This document shows, one piece after another, positions 1-9,936 of a stretch of 64,000 bases of DNA; the first letter of the stretch is position 1; each line of letters begins with the position of its first letter. The notes under the pieces are model-generated. The model was not told where the DNA came from and made no database searches. It saw only the letters and a program-made list of their open reading frames with translations. The translations under genes and the position numbers were made by a program. The stretch is from Rhodopirellula baltica SH 1 (GTDB taxonomy: Bacteria > Planctomycetota > Planctomycetia > Pirellulales > Pirellulaceae), in the NCBI RefSeq assembly GCF_000196115.1, contig NC_005027.1, positions 372,001 to 436,000 of the forward strand, given 5' to 3'.

Positions 1-1908
1 AGGAAAGTAAGTGAAGATCGCGTCTCGCTGCAGCGGTTTCCCCTGCAACGCGGGAACAATGCTGACACCATCGAAACGCTGGTTCGGCTGAGCGTCGATC
101 GCCAACATCTCCAAAAGCGTGGGATAGAAATCGATGCTTTGAATGATCGCATCGCTTCGTGATCCGGATTCCACCACACCGGGTTGGACAACGATCGCCG
201 GGCCACGCACACCGCCTTCGTACATCGTCGCCTTGCCGCCTCGCAGCGGAGCGTTGCTGGTCGCGGTCGTGCCATCGACCTCGTTGTACATATTGCCACC
301 GTTGTCCGATGCGAAAACGATGATCGTTTCGTCGGCGATCCCCAAACGGTCCAGCGTGTCCAGCAACGTGCCAATCGCATCGTCCATGCTTTCGATCATC
401 GCGGCGTACGTGGGGCAACGTTGCGGATCCTTTGGGTCAACGCGATCTCGATATTCTTCGATCAACTCTTTCTTGGCATCAAACGGTGCATGAACGCTGA
501 ACATCCAGTAGTTCAGGAAGAATGGCTCGTTTGTGTGTTGTTCGAGGAAGCGGACCGCTTCCTTGGCCATCCGATCTTCGAGGTGCTCGTCCGGGATCAC
601 CGGATCGTGATCGAAGTCCTTGAACTTCCAAGGTGCGACATAGCTGCCCGCAGGACCTGGCCCGGGATGGTGCGGCACATCGACGTCGAAACCATGTTCC
701 AGAGGTGAGTAGGGTTCAGGGCCCAAGTGCCATTTTCCGAAATGCCCGGTCGCGTAGCCGTTGTCACGGAACATCTCTGCAAGCGTGTAGTACTTGGTGT
801 CCAGACGTGTAACCGATTCGGGGACCGTTGAAAACTTATTCGGCGGGCCGGTCTCAGACACCTTCGGTTCCAAAACCACCTTCGGCAGGTGACAGGTCGG
901 GGAAGTGATGCCGTGCCGTGCGGGGCTGAGCCCGGTTAAAACACTCGCTCGTGTTGGCGAACACAGCGGACTGGACGAGTATGCCCGAGTGAACGTCATC
1001 CCACGCTTTGCGAGTCGTTCGATATTGGGTGTCTGATAAAGCTTGGTGGTTCCAAACAGCGTCGTGTCGCTCCATCCCAGGTCATCGGCCAGGATGAACA
1101 GCACGTTGGGTCGCTTCGATGCACTGGCATTTGGTGTTGCGGCGGGTTCATTCTCGAGCTCTTTCACTCGGATGTTCTTCCACAACACGGTGCCTTTCGC
1201 ACCTTTGTGAACCTGCAGACCGAAAAAGCCTTTGGGGTAGGATCCATCGTCGATCCAGTGAGCCGCTGGCACGCCGTTGATCCAGGTTTTGACGACGTTG
1301 CCCTGAGCAGAAATCGTCACGCGATTCCAAATGTCTTCCGTGGTGGCTGCTCTCGCTTCCTTGTGCTCTTTCAACCACAGTGGATAAAAGTAACCGCCGC
1401 AGCTCTGACCATAGATGCCGCCCGACCAATGGCGATCTTGAGTGAAGCCCTCCATCTCTGCCTGAGGACCAAACACCGTTTCCGTTCCGTTCTTGCCCGG
1501 TTTGGATTGAGCACGGAACATCACACCGCTGTTGCAGGACTCTTCCCACTTCATGTCGCAGGTGAAAATGAAGTCGTCGAAGTCATCTCGTTCGGTTGAT
1601 AGATAAGTGCTGTTGGAACCTGGCACCACTTGGCCAACCAGGATCCCGTCTTTCACCTCAAACGTGCAACTGCCACCTTTGGCTGTCCAGCCACTCAGGT
1701 CTTTGCCATTGAACAGCGAAGTGAATCCCTCCGACAGATCCGGCTCCGAGTCCGTGTTGAGCAACATCTCCTCGGGCAAAGGAGCGTTGTCTTGGCCTTT
1801 GTACTTTGCATGCCAAGCATGCTGTTGAGGTTCGAGTTCACCCGCCACGACATGGTCAGTGCAAAAGCACATGACGAAGGCGAGCAATGAGAGAGCGATT
1901 CGATTCAT
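1..1908 (-). CDS. Secreted DUF1080-sulfatase fusion (C-terminus outside window)
   Basis: The reading frame runs from an ATG at 1908 off the left edge of the window. A signal peptide ([16 protein letters not shown]...) is followed by a DUF1080 (3-keto-disaccharide hydrolase/lectin-like) domain with the typical [13 protein letters not shown] and [10 protein letters not shown] stretches over roughly residues 60-235. A type I sulfatase domain then starts at [16 protein letters not shown]. The sulfatase signature [11 protein letters not shown] (codons near 930-963) contains the Cys that is converted to formylglycine, and the metal-binding DD and HFGKWHLG motifs are present. It should release sulfate from a polysaccharide outside the cytoplasm; the substrate cannot be read. 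DUF1080 may bind or cleave sugar next to the sulfatase. The downstream end is missing, so the full length is unknown. Confidence 0.9.
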   Translation of the reverse strand, partial: MNRIALSLLAFVMCFCTDHVVAGELEPQQHAWHAKYKGQDNAPLPEEMLLNTDSEPDLSEGFTSLFNGKDLSGWTAKGGSCTFEVKDGILVGQVVPGSNSTYLSTERDDFDDFIFTCDMKWEESCNSGVMFRAQSKPGKNGTETVFGPQAEMEGFTQDRHWSGGIYGQSCGGYFYPLWLKEHKEARAATTEDIWNRVTISAQGNVVKTWINGVPAAHWIDDGSYPKGFFGLQVHKGAKGTVLWKNIRVKELENEPAATPNASASKRPNVLFILADDLGWSDTTLFGTTKLYQTPNIERLAKRGMTFTRAYSSSPLCSPTRASVLTGLSPARHGITSPTCHLPKVVLEPKVSETGPPNKFSTVPESVTRLDTKYYTLAEMFRDNGYATGHFGKWHLGPEPYSPLEHGFDVDVPHHPGPGPAGSYVAPWKFKDFDHDPVIPDEHLEDRMAKEAVRFLEQHTNEPFFLNYWMFSVHAPFDAKKELIEEYRDRVDPKDPQRCPTYAAMIESMDDAIGTLLDTLDRLGIADETIIVFASDNGGNMYNEVDGTTATSNAPLRGGKATMYEGGVRGPAIVVQPGVVESGSRSDAIIQSIDFYPTLLEMLAIDAQPNQRFDGVSIVPALQGKPLQRDAIFTYFP

Positions 1909-2014
1909 GGTGGTTGTCCGGTGGGGATTGGCAGCCGGTGTGGCGGCAGGCCAGTGTTGAGGCAGTAGGGATGCGGGGTTGGTTGAAATGGGAGTGGGAC
2001 GGATGACTGAGCGA

Positions 2015-5000
2015 TCAATCGACCAGTCGATAAATCGAGATCGATTCGATCATCATTTCGCCAGCATTCGCGTACTCATCGTAAGTCGCGAAGGGATCGA
2101 ATCGAAGTTTTCCCACGGTCAAGGCATCGGGAATTGCGAAAAGATAGGCATTCACGGCGTCCGATTGTCGAAGCAACCGCTTGGTTTGTTGCTGACCGTT
2201 GAAACCTCGGCCGGGAATCGCCCAGTAAAATTGGCTGGTCGAATTCTGTGAGGGCGATGCCCGTAGCTCGATGACTAATTTCCCTTCGAGCGGTTTAGTC
2301 ATTCGAACTGCCATCTGCGAATCGTCGCCAGTTGCGACCAGATAAGCCGAGCCATTTCGTTGTTCAATATCAACACTTTTTCGCTCGCCCCATTTCGCCA
2401 AGTCTTGTGGGTTTCGGAAGTCCCACGACTCCAGCTTTGTCGCATCGGTCAGATCGATCTCGCCTGGATTGATGGAGTTGTCTTTGGGCTCCGATGACTT
2501 CAGTGAAACTTTCGCTGGTACGATGCCACTGGACGCCAAAAACTCGTAGCTGCCCGAATGAACCGTTAATGCAACCACGTTGGTTTCTTTTCGAAGAAGG
2601 CTGACGTTCGCTGTGTCCGCTAATGCGTTTCCGCTCTCTGTGATGCTGTTGGCATCATTCGTCGGAAGGTAGACCGTCGCCGTCGTGTTGGCCGGGATCG
2701 TGACGTTCAGATGAAATCTACCGTCGACCATTTTCCATTCGCTGCGAATCGTTCCGCGAATGGATTCATACGAAGCTTTGACCCAGTTGATTGGTTCGTG
2801 CATCGCGTTGCTTCCGGGTGATGGCGGCGTTGGCCGGATCACAATCCGCTTGAATCCGGGACCGTCGGATTGGATCCCCGCCAGCGTGGCAAACATCCAT
2901 TCACAAACCGCGCCGAAAGCGTAGTGGGAGAACGAGTTCATCGCCGCGTTATGTCGACCAAATGCATCCTCTTTGGTGTAGCTGTCCCAGCGTTCCCAAA
3001 TCGTAGTCGCACCGTTGGAGATTTCGTAACCCCAAGAAGGAAATTCGCGAGACTGCAACAAGAACGTGGCCAGATCATGTTGCCCCGAACCCGACAAAAC
3101 AGGCAGCAACGGTCGTGTGCCGAGGAAGCCGGTCGCCATGTGATTGCCGTTCTCCGACAAACGTTTCGCCAGGTATTTCCCCGTAGCTTCGCGTTGTTCC
3201 GCGGGAACCAAATCCGCGAACAATGCCAGTGCTTGAGCGGTTTGAGTTCGGACGGTGATGCTGCCATCTTCGTTCAGGTACTTTGCCTGAAACGCTGCTT
3301 GCGTCGCGGCACGCTGCTCGCGGTAAAGCTTGGCTTCTTCATCGCGACCGGTTGCTTCGGCCATCTCAGCCATCATCCGTGCCGAGATTGCAAAGTAAAC
3401 GGTGTCGATGTAGTCGAGCGGTGTTTCTTCTCCTTGAGACAACCAGTCGCCCCAAGCGTTTCCATGTGACACGCCGAGATCGTTCACGCTGGTCTGTTTC
3501 CGCCACCGCATGAAACGTGTCATCGGTTCCCAGCAGTCATCGATCACTCGGGTGTCGCCGTAAAATTGCCAGATCGTCCACGGGCAGATGACACCCGCGT
3601 CAGCCCACGCCGTTCCGAAGTCCCAACCGTGTTGAAAGGGATACGGAGCGTAGCCGGGGAAAGCCCCACTGGGACGCTGTGACTCCATCAACTCGCGAAG
3701 CCACTTGGTGTAGAACGCACCGATGTCTGCGTTGTAAGCGGCAGTCGCAACGTAGGCCTGAGCGTCGCCTGTCCATCCCATCCGCTCATCGCGTTGCGGG
3801 CAATCAGTGGGCAGATCGAGGAAGTTAGCTCGTTGGGTCCAGAGCACATTTTTGAAAAGTTGGTTGACCATCGGGTCGCTGCATTCAAACGTGCTCGCCA
3901 TGGGCGTGTCGCTGTGCAGCACCAAACCGGTGACCATGTCCAACGGAGGCGTCTGAACATTCTGCGAGTCTGTCGCTTTGCCTGCGTCCTCGCTTGAATC
4001 CGACAAGCGTTTGACTTCCACGAATTGAAATCCGTGAAAGGTGAATCGAGGTTGGTAAAATTCCCCGTCGGGATTGCCTTTGCAGGTGTAGTAGTCCGTC
4101 GCTCTTGCCTTGCGAAGGTTCTCGGTCATCAGGCGACCGTCGGGATGCAACATCTCTCCGTAGCGCAGTTGAATTCGCTCGCCCTCGCGTCCTTTGATCT
4201 TCAGGCGAATCGTTCCGGCGAAGTTTTGCCCAAGGTCAAAGACAAACGTGCCCGGTTCCAACTTCGACACGGTTTTCGCGGGGATTTCTTGAGTGACACG
4301 AACCGGCACACCGGGAAACGCTTCCAGTTCGGGCCGTTTGAAACCAAAGTCACGTTGCTCGCCGACCTTCTTCACGCCGGCACCAGTCGTGGTTGGGTTG
4401 CGGAACTCGTAGAACGCGGCAGTCACCTGGCCATTCTGCTTGGCCAAAATCGCGTCGTCCCAATGGTCATGATCAAAACCAGGTTCGGACCAACCAACCA
4501 TCTCGCGGCGTGCGTCGTAGGATTCTCCCATCAGAAGGTCAGCCTCTTGAATCGGTCCTTCGCCAGTTACCTTCCACGTCGTGTCGGTTCCGATGGTTTG
4601 TTTCGTTCCGTCTTCGAATTCGATCTCGAGTTGCGACATGAACGAAGGAGTCTTTCCGTAGGTTGATCGCCCGTTCTTTTCCGGCCCCATCCCGGTCAAC
4701 AATCCAAAACCTACATAGCCGCTGTACCAACCGTCAGCGACCCAAGCACCGATCGCGTTGTCGCCTTCGCGAACCAAGTTGGTGACGTCGTATGTGTTGT
4801 AGTAAGCTCGCTTTCGATAGTCCGTCCAACCAGGCGCGAAGCTGGCATCGCCGACACGTTGTCCGTTCAGATGCAGCTCATAGATGCCGAGTGCCGTTGC
4901 GTAGACAGTGGCACGTTTGATCGATTTGGAAGCCGAGAACTCTTTTCGGTACTGACGCGCCGCTGGCAGGTGAAGCGTTGAAAGATCGGTGTGGATCGGC

Positions 5001-5443
5001 GAGTCATCGCGATAGCTGATGTACTCGGCGGACCAATCGCTTTGGTCGAGCAATCCCATCGACCAGGAGGCGACCTCGCTCTCGGTTGCGTTGCCAGCCC
5101 CATCCCAGACCTGGACCTTCCAAAAGCATTCTTGGCGACTTGAAAGCGGCTTACCCGCATACTCGACGAACAAGGTTTGATCAGATTTCACCTTGCCGGA
5201 ATCCCAAAGGTCACCGACGCCAGATCCAAGCTGCTCTTCCGAAGAGGCGACAAGCAACCGATACGCGATCTGCGATTGCCCCCGTTGATCGGATGTGACC
5301 TGCCAACTCAATCGAGTCCGAGCGGCGTCGATCCCGGTCGGATTCTCCAAGTACTCGCACCGCAATCGTTGTGGCTCGAGAGCGGAAACGGACGACGAGG
5401 CCGCGACAGTGATTACCGTCAGAAACAGAATGGAAAGGAGCAT
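2015..5443 (-). CDS. Alpha-L-rhamnosidase (GH78), secreted
   Basis: Large protein, about 1142 aa from the ATG at 5443. I prefer this start because it begins directly with a signal peptide ([21 protein letters not shown]); the frame stays open to another ATG at 5554, which would add 37 non-signal-like residues. Domains in order: rhamnosidase N-terminal beta-sandwich domains ([42 protein letters not shown]), the six-hairpin catalytic domain with the GH78 acid-residue block [16 protein letters not shown], a C-terminal beta domain, and an extra tail of about 150 aa that may be a planctomycete sugar-binding module. It should remove terminal alpha-L-rhamnose from polysaccharides in the periplasm or outside the cell. 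It lies in the same direction as the DUF1080-sulfatase downstream (about 105 bp gap), consistent with joint use on a sulfated rhamnose polymer. Confidence 0.9.
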   Translation of the reverse strand: MLLSILFLTVITVAASSSVSALEPQRLRCEYLENPTGIDAARTRLSWQVTSDQRGQSQIAYRLLVASSEEQLGSGVGDLWDSGKVKSDQTLFVEYAGKPLSSRQECFWKVQVWDGAGNATESEVASWSMGLLDQSDWSAEYISYRDDSPIHTDLSTLHLPAARQYRKEFSASKSIKRATVYATALGIYELHLNGQRVGDASFAPGWTDYRKRAYYNTYDVTNLVREGDNAIGAWVADGWYSGYVGFGLLTGMGPEKNGRSTYGKTPSFMSQLEIEFEDGTKQTIGTDTTWKVTGEGPIQEADLLMGESYDARREMVGWSEPGFDHDHWDDAILAKQNGQVTAAFYEFRNPTTTGAGVKKVGEQRDFGFKRPELEAFPGVPVRVTQEIPAKTVSKLEPGTFVFDLGQNFAGTIRLKIKGREGERIQLRYGEMLHPDGRLMTENLRKARATDYYTCKGNPDGEFYQPRFTFHGFQFVEVKRLSDSSEDAGKATDSQNVQTPPLDMVTGLVLHSDTPMASTFECSDPMVNQLFKNVLWTQRANFLDLPTDCPQRDERMGWTGDAQAYVATAAYNADIGAFYTKWLRELMESQRPSGAFPGYAPYPFQHGWDFGTAWADAGVICPWTIWQFYGDTRVIDDCWEPMTRFMRWRKQTSVNDLGVSHGNAWGDWLSQGEETPLDYIDTVYFAISARMMAEMAEATGRDEEAKLYREQRAATQAAFQAKYLNEDGSITVRTQTAQALALFADLVPAEQREATGKYLAKRLSENGNHMATGFLGTRPLLPVLSGSGQHDLATFLLQSREFPSWGYEISNGATTIWERWDSYTKEDAFGRHNAAMNSFSHYAFGAVCEWMFATLAGIQSDGPGFKRIVIRPTPPSPGSNAMHEPINWVKASYESIRGTIRSEWKMVDGRFHLNVTIPANTTATVYLPTNDANSITESGNALADTANVSLLRKETNVVALTVHSGSYEFLASSGIVPAKVSLKSSEPKDNSINPGEIDLTDATKLESWDFRNPQDLAKWGERKSVDIEQRNGSAYLVATGDDSQMAVRMTKPLEGKLVIELRASPSQNSTSQFYWAIPGRGFNGQQQTKRLLRQSDAVNAYLFAIPDALTVGKLRFDPFATYDEYANAGEMMIESISIYRLVD

Positions 5444-5955
5444 CTTCAATGGTCGAACCGGGATGGAGGAAAGCTCAGCAGATCGCCCCTTAGCGAGTCG
5501 AATCCACGAAAAACGGGGCAACTGGCGTCGATCTTGCCAGCCATCCTCGTTCACGCGAAATTCGGCTAAGGGCCGCGAAAACCTTCGTCCGGCGCACTAG
5601 CGTCGCCAGGACATCCCCAATCTAGCTAGGGTCGTGACCGCAAACCTTTGCGATTGCGCAAGCGACCAGCACGATCGTGCCAAGTCAATAGAGGAGCGGT
5701 CTGGCCGTGGAGGTTGCGTTTGATTCAGTGCTGGCCACTCGCTTCGCTCGACCCTCCCGGGGGGAGCGGTAGAGTGTGCTGTCTAACAGCCTGTTGATTT
5801 AGTCGTATACCGAGTGACAACAATTAGCCGATGGGCGTTAGTCCCGGTTGGCGTCTGACTAACCGCCGCTAACGCGGTACGGCTCATTAAATCAACAGCC
5901 CGCTAAGCTCGTTGCAATGGAAGCGTGAAAACGGGCCCCAGCGGAGCGTTGATTC
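5444..5955. other. Gene-free stretch containing a miniature element
   Basis: No convincing gene. It holds the upstream region of the rhamnosidase, a short GC-rich block (about 5740-5775, with CCCTCCCGGGGGGAG) like those flanking other genes here, and the 116-bp inverted-repeat element at 5787-5902. The right end meets the 3' end of the IS-split sulfatase. Confidence 0.6.
5787..5902 (+). repeat. 116-bp MITE-like element, copy 1
   Basis: The element is bounded by near-perfect 15-bp inverted ends (CAGCCTGTTGATTTA at the left, TAAATCAACAGCCCG at the right). It is 116 bp long and non-coding. The same 116-bp sequence occurs in opposite orientation at 15899-16014, with about 13 hand-counted mismatches. 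The interior contains stem-forming segments such as ACCGCCGCTAACGCGGT. Size, ends and repetition fit a non-autonomous mobile or REP-like element; no target duplication is evident. Confidence 0.7.
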
Positions 5956-6136
5956 TCAGTCCTTGTTGGCTTCGAACAACGCAGTGAATTCCTCACGCAA
6001 GCCTCGCTCATCGGCTGCCAAGTTCACCGTTTCACCGGGATCGGAATCCAGGTCGTACAGCTCAATGTGGAATTGCCCACGAAAAGTTGACAGTGGGCCG
6101 GCGCACGTCAGACTTCTCTGACAGGAGAACCGATCC

Positions 6137-6427
6137 ATGGACAAACGTCGAACATTTAGCCGCGAATACAAGCTGGCCGCAGTCAAGAAAGTCATCGAAC
6201 AAGGCTTGTCGTACACCGCTGTCGCTAAAGACTTGGGGATCGGGGACAGCTTGATTCGCAAGTGGAAGAAGTCTTTTGACGAAGACGGAACATTCCAGGC
6301 CGAAGTAGTTGGTAGCCAATCCATTGAAGCCGAGCTGAGACGACTTCGCGAAGAGAATCGTCAACTCAAGATGGAACGCGACATTTTAAAAAAAGCGACG
6401 GCATTCTTCGCCAAAGAAAGTCACTGA
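6137..6427 (+). CDS. IS3 OrfA (helix-turn-helix)
   Basis: 96 aa. The N-terminal helix-turn-helix of IS3/IS911 transposases is clear (RRTFSREYKLAAVKKV...SYTAVAKDLGIGDSLIRKWKK), followed by a leucine-zipper-like helix (IEAELRRLREENRQLKMERDILKKA). It binds the IS ends and dimerises with OrfAB. The codons TTA AAA AAA G near 6387-6397 form a slippery heptamer. A -1 shift there enters the orfB frame, which is open back to that point, giving the fused OrfAB transposase. Confidence 0.92.
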   Translation: MDKRRTFSREYKLAAVKKVIEQGLSYTAVAKDLGIGDSLIRKWKKSFDEDGTFQAEVVGSQSIEAELRRLREENRQLKMERDILKKATAFFAKESH

Positions 6428-6429
6428 GG

Positions 6430-7308
6430 TTGAAGTTCATTGGAGAGTGCCGCGATCGCTGGCCGATCGCAGTGCTCTGCCGAACCCTCGAAGTCACTCG
6501 CGCCGCTTATTACCGATTCGCCGGTCGCGGTCCCACAGCCACCGAGATCAAGCAAACCCAAATCATTCAAGCCGTCAAGGAAATCCGACTGGAAAAACAT
6601 CACGATGCGTATGGAAGCCCGCGAATGCAACGAGCAATAGTCAAACGCGGTGTGGTGTGCTGCCGAAATACCGTCGCCAAATGCATGCGTCATGCGGGAA
6701 TACAAGCCAATCGCCGCACCAAATTCAGAATATCGACCACTGACTCCAATCATGATCAGCCCATCGCCTCAAATTTGCTTGGCCAAAACTTCACGACCGA
6801 GGCAATCAATCGCGTCTGGCTAACGGACATCACCTACATCCCAACCCAAGAAGGCTCCACTTACCTCTGTGCATTCGTTGACCTGCATTCCCGCAAGATT
6901 GTCAGCTGGAAAACGAGCCGGAACATGGATTCGGAATTGGTGGTCGGGGCATTCGATCAAGCACTTACTTTTCGCAAGCCAAACGCGGGCCTGATCGTTC
7001 ACAGCGATCGTGGCTCCCAATTCGCGAGCGATCATTTCCGCAGACGCCTGGCAGCCAGTGGGCTAGTTCAAAGCATGAGCCGTCGCGGGAACTGCTACGA
7101 CAACGCACCGATGGAATCGTTCTTCAAGAGTTACAAAACCGAGGAAGCACAGCAGATTTACGACACGCACGAACACGCCACACGCGGCGTATCTGACTAC
7201 ATCGAACGATTTTACAACCCTCATCGCTTGCACTCGTCGCTGGGCTACCTCAGTCCAATCGATTTCGAGCAAGCGATCAAAGAACCGTCACTCGTAAGTG
7301 AGTCCTGA
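6430..7308 (+). CDS. IS3 OrfB, DDE transposase
   Basis: 292 aa from the first ATG, but normally made as OrfAB by -1 frameshifting upstream. It has the HTH_21-like region (TRAAYYRFAGRGP), then an RNase H-fold rve integrase core with the DDE residues in LTDITYIP (first D), IVHSDRGSQFAS (second D) and NAPMESFFKSYKTE (E). The C-terminal block YNPHRLHSSLGYLSPIDFE is typical of IS3 elements. The gene is intact. Confidence 0.95.
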   Translation: MKFIGECRDRWPIAVLCRTLEVTRAAYYRFAGRGPTATEIKQTQIIQAVKEIRLEKHHDAYGSPRMQRAIVKRGVVCCRNTVAKCMRHAGIQANRRTKFRISTTDSNHDQPIASNLLGQNFTTEAINRVWLTDITYIPTQEGSTYLCAFVDLHSRKIVSWKTSRNMDSELVVGAFDQALTFRKPNAGLIVHSDRGSQFASDHFRRRLAASGLVQSMSRRGNCYDNAPMESFFKSYKTEEAQQIYDTHEHATRGVSDYIERFYNPHRLHSSLGYLSPIDFEQAIKEPSLVSES

Positions 7309-8765
7309 CTCACAGGACTCACCGTTTACCTTTCCCTTAAGACCGGTCCACTGTCAACTTTTCGTGGGCAATTCCAATGGGCCCGTCGATGTCGTAACGA
7401 ACCGCTTTCCATTTGCCGCGGCGGGCCGCTTGGTAGACCTCTCCAACCACTCCGGAATTGGGGTCTCCCGCTTGCTTGCCAAATTCCCAGTACAACGTCC
7501 GGTTCGGCAGCGGACGTGGATCGTCGCGAAGTCGCGGTAACACCGACACTCCGTTCGTCTTGACTCGCGGAACGATGTCCAGAGATACCCCCGCGATATC
7601 CGCGAAGGTTGGCAGCACATCGGCGAACGCCCACGGAGTGTCGTCCACTCGTGGTGACCGGATGGCGGCGGGCCAGTGAGCGATCATCGGCACGTGAATA
7701 CCGCCGTCGTACAAGTCACGCTTCATCCCTTTGTAAGGTTCCGAAGCCCGAAAGAATGTCGGGTCACCGCCACCTTCATCGTGCGGCCCATTGTCCGACG
7801 TGAACAGGATCAACGTATTGTCCGCGATCCCTTTGGACTCTAGCGATTGATAGATCTGGCCAACGTAAGCATCGAGTGCTGTCACCATGCCGGCCAGCAC
7901 CGCATGCGGTCGTTCAACAGGCTCGGGATAATACCAAGCGTATTTGTCCGACGGCGTTCCATTCGACATGCCTCCATAACGAGTCTCGGGAAACGCATCC
8001 TTGTAGCGTTCGACAAACTCAGGCGGCGCGGCGAGTTCAGCGTGAGGGGACGAATACGCCAGCAGCACGAAGAACGGATTGTCATGATCTTGTTTGATGT
8101 ACTGGATCGCTTCGTGGGTGAACAAAGCTTGCGCGTACGCTCCCTTCCTTCCGGCTTCGTTTTCCTCGATTCGTAGTTTCTTTCCGTCACGCCAGAGAAT
8201 GGTTGGGTATTGCCGATGCCCTTCCAAGATCGAGTACATGCCGTACCAAGTGTCAAACCCCATCGCCAACGGATCCGTCACTCCCATTTGAGAACCGATG
8301 GAGTATTTGCCGAACAACGCCGTGTCGTAACCAGCATGCTTCAGCACATGGGCAATCGTAACGTCGATGTCTTTCAGTTGGACCGTGTTGGAATTGTTGT
8401 CCATCAATCGCCCGTCGCGACCAGTGAACAACGACACGCGGGATGGCGAGCAAACCGTGTTGCCAGAATAGGCCTGAGTGAACCGGATTCCGTTGGCGGC
8501 GAGTTGATCCAAGTGAGGTGTTTGGATCGGCGTGTCGCCGTAGGCTCCGATTTGATTGAAGCCCAAATCATCCGCCAAAATCAAGACAATGTTTGGTGGT
8601 TCGGCATCGGCATCATCGGCCAAAGCAGACGACGGCATGCACGCGAACAACGCCAGTGTCCATGCAAACAAAATTGACTGCCAAGGAGCTTGAGACGACA
8701 TCATCATTCCGACGAACAAGTTGAAGTAGCGTTTGGAATCACACGAAAGCTGGCAGAAATTCGCG

Positions 8766-9515
8766 TCACTCAAACAACGAGAGAATCTGATCGGCCACGA
8801 CTTGATGACCGTCACGGTTGGGATGGTTGGACTGCGAAAGATAGTCCGTGACATCCTCGCCTTCCCCGACCAAACGTTGAAACTGCGAGTAGGAATCCAC
8901 CAGCGGCAGTTCAAACTCGCGAGCCAACTGCCGGATCGATTCGGCGTGCTTCGCAAGAGGAGAGTCCGGATCCGAGATGTCTTCTTTCGAGTCTGGGGTC
9001 GGAGTCAGCAAGACAACCATGACGCCTTTTGCCACCGCCTGCTCGACCATCGTTCGCCAGCAATCCTGAGCCGTATCCACGCCGACGCGACGATCATTCA
9101 AACAGTAGTCGATGAAGACGACGTCTGGCTTCAACGTCAACACATCGTCCGCGAATCGTTTGGCCCCGCTGACCGAGTTCTCGCCGCCAATCGCGGTGTT
9201 GCAAACATCGATGACCGCCGTTGGGTATCGCTCGCACAGTCCTTGGTGAAAGAGAACCGGGTACGAATCAAAACGTCGAACGATCGGCGTGCGGAAATAT
9301 CCGGCGGGCACGGAATGCCCGTGAAAGACAAAACGAACCAGACGGTTGTTCGGCCAAGTTTGCGTGAGCTTCTGCTTCAGGTCACCAAAGTAGTTGGCTT
9401 TTGTGGACTGAACTTTTTCAGCCGAGGCTGTTGCGACATCGTCTGCTTGGCAACAAACGCCAGCACCACCGGCAACCAGAGTCACGACAAACAACGCACG
9501 AACAAAAATCTGCAT
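8766..9515 (-). CDS. Secreted SGNH/GDSL hydrolase
   Basis: About 249 aa from the ATG at 9515, which opens a signal peptide (MQIFVRALFVVTLVAGGAGVCC); an ATG six codons upstream is also possible. SGNH blocks are visible: FHGHSVPAG (block I, nucleophile Ser), NTAIGGENS (Gly block), DYCLNDRR (Asn block) and SNHPNRDGHQVVAD (Asp-x-x-His equivalent). The family removes acetyl or other acyl groups from sugars. It is 58 bp upstream of, and in the same direction as, the split sulfatase, so de-esterification of the same polysaccharide is likely. Substrate specificity is inferred only from context. Confidence 0.8.
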   Translation of the reverse strand: MQIFVRALFVVTLVAGGAGVCCQADDVATASAEKVQSTKANYFGDLKQKLTQTWPNNRLVRFVFHGHSVPAGYFRTPIVRRFDSYPVLFHQGLCERYPTAVIDVCNTAIGGENSVSGAKRFADDVLTLKPDVVFIDYCLNDRRVGVDTAQDCWRTMVEQAVAKGVMVVLLTPTPDSKEDISDPDSPLAKHAESIRQLAREFELPLVDSYSQFQRLVGEGEDVTDYLSQSNHPNRDGHQVVADQILSLFE

Positions 9516-9936
9516 GGAAAGGCTGAACAGCAAGGGTGGGAGTCAAGTTGACGAGACCGAAATTTCAAACTGAATCTCGCTCACATTTCCGCCAGGATAC
9601 TCGGCCATCAGTGGCACCGCTTCCGTCGGGGCCACCATGTCACAATGCCAATGATTCTAGGCCACTTCAATCTTTGATGAGCAGCCACCAACACTGTCAT
9701 CCCGACATCTCCGCAATCTTTTGCGTTGTTTCCGAGAAACGAGTGTGTTTTTCGAAAAAACGAATCGATCAAGAAAAATTGCCCGCAAAAAGCTCTCCGT
9801 TCAGGAGGACAATCACTGCTGCCTCGTGCGAGTACCGTTTCGCCGAGACTCACCGCTGTGCTTTCAACTGATCCCGTTCGATCTACACTGATTGAATCCC
9901 GCCTACTATCCTGCCGCCGAACGCTGATTATCACCT
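9516..9936. other. Divergent intergenic region, no gene seen
   Basis: 421 bp between the minus-strand SGNH gene and the plus-strand PSCyt1 gene. It must hold both promoters. AT-rich patches (around 9728-9790) are present, but I see no clear gene, hairpin or operator. Confidence 0.5.

Larger units (their letters stand above)
6068..7376 (+). mobile_element. IS3-family insertion sequence, 1309 bp
   Basis: The ends are inverted repeats starting TGGAATTGCCCACGAAAAGT and continuing for about 33 bp with one mismatch. The element is flanked by a 3-bp direct repeat ATG (6065-6067 and 7377-7379), the usual IS3-family duplication size. It carries orfA and orfB with a frameshift site between them. It sits inside the 3' part of a sulfatase gene, whose frame is restored precisely when the element is removed, so both boundaries are confirmed independently. 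The matching ends and intact orfs suggest a recent insertion. Confidence 0.95.
5956..8707 (-). pseudogene. Secreted sulfatase gene split by an IS3 element
   Basis: The N-terminal 444 codons (8707 to 7377) encode a sulfatase with an N-terminal signal (MMMSSQAPWQSILFAWTLAL...), the domain start PPNIVLILADDLG and the signature CSPSRVSLFTG. The last codons lie at 6064-5956 and encode ELYDLDSDPGETVNLAADE..., the usual sulfatase C-terminus. Deleting the IS (6068-7376) and one ATG target copy rejoins the frame exactly (1440 nt, 479 aa, reading DGPIELYDL across the join). As it stands, translation runs into the IS end and stops at 7337, replacing about 36 native residues with a short foreign tail (GIAHEKLTVDRS). 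Since the catalytic residues are upstream, a truncated enzyme could still fold, but loss of the C-terminal subdomain usually matters. The start could also be the second or third ATG (8704, 8701). Confidence 0.9.
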
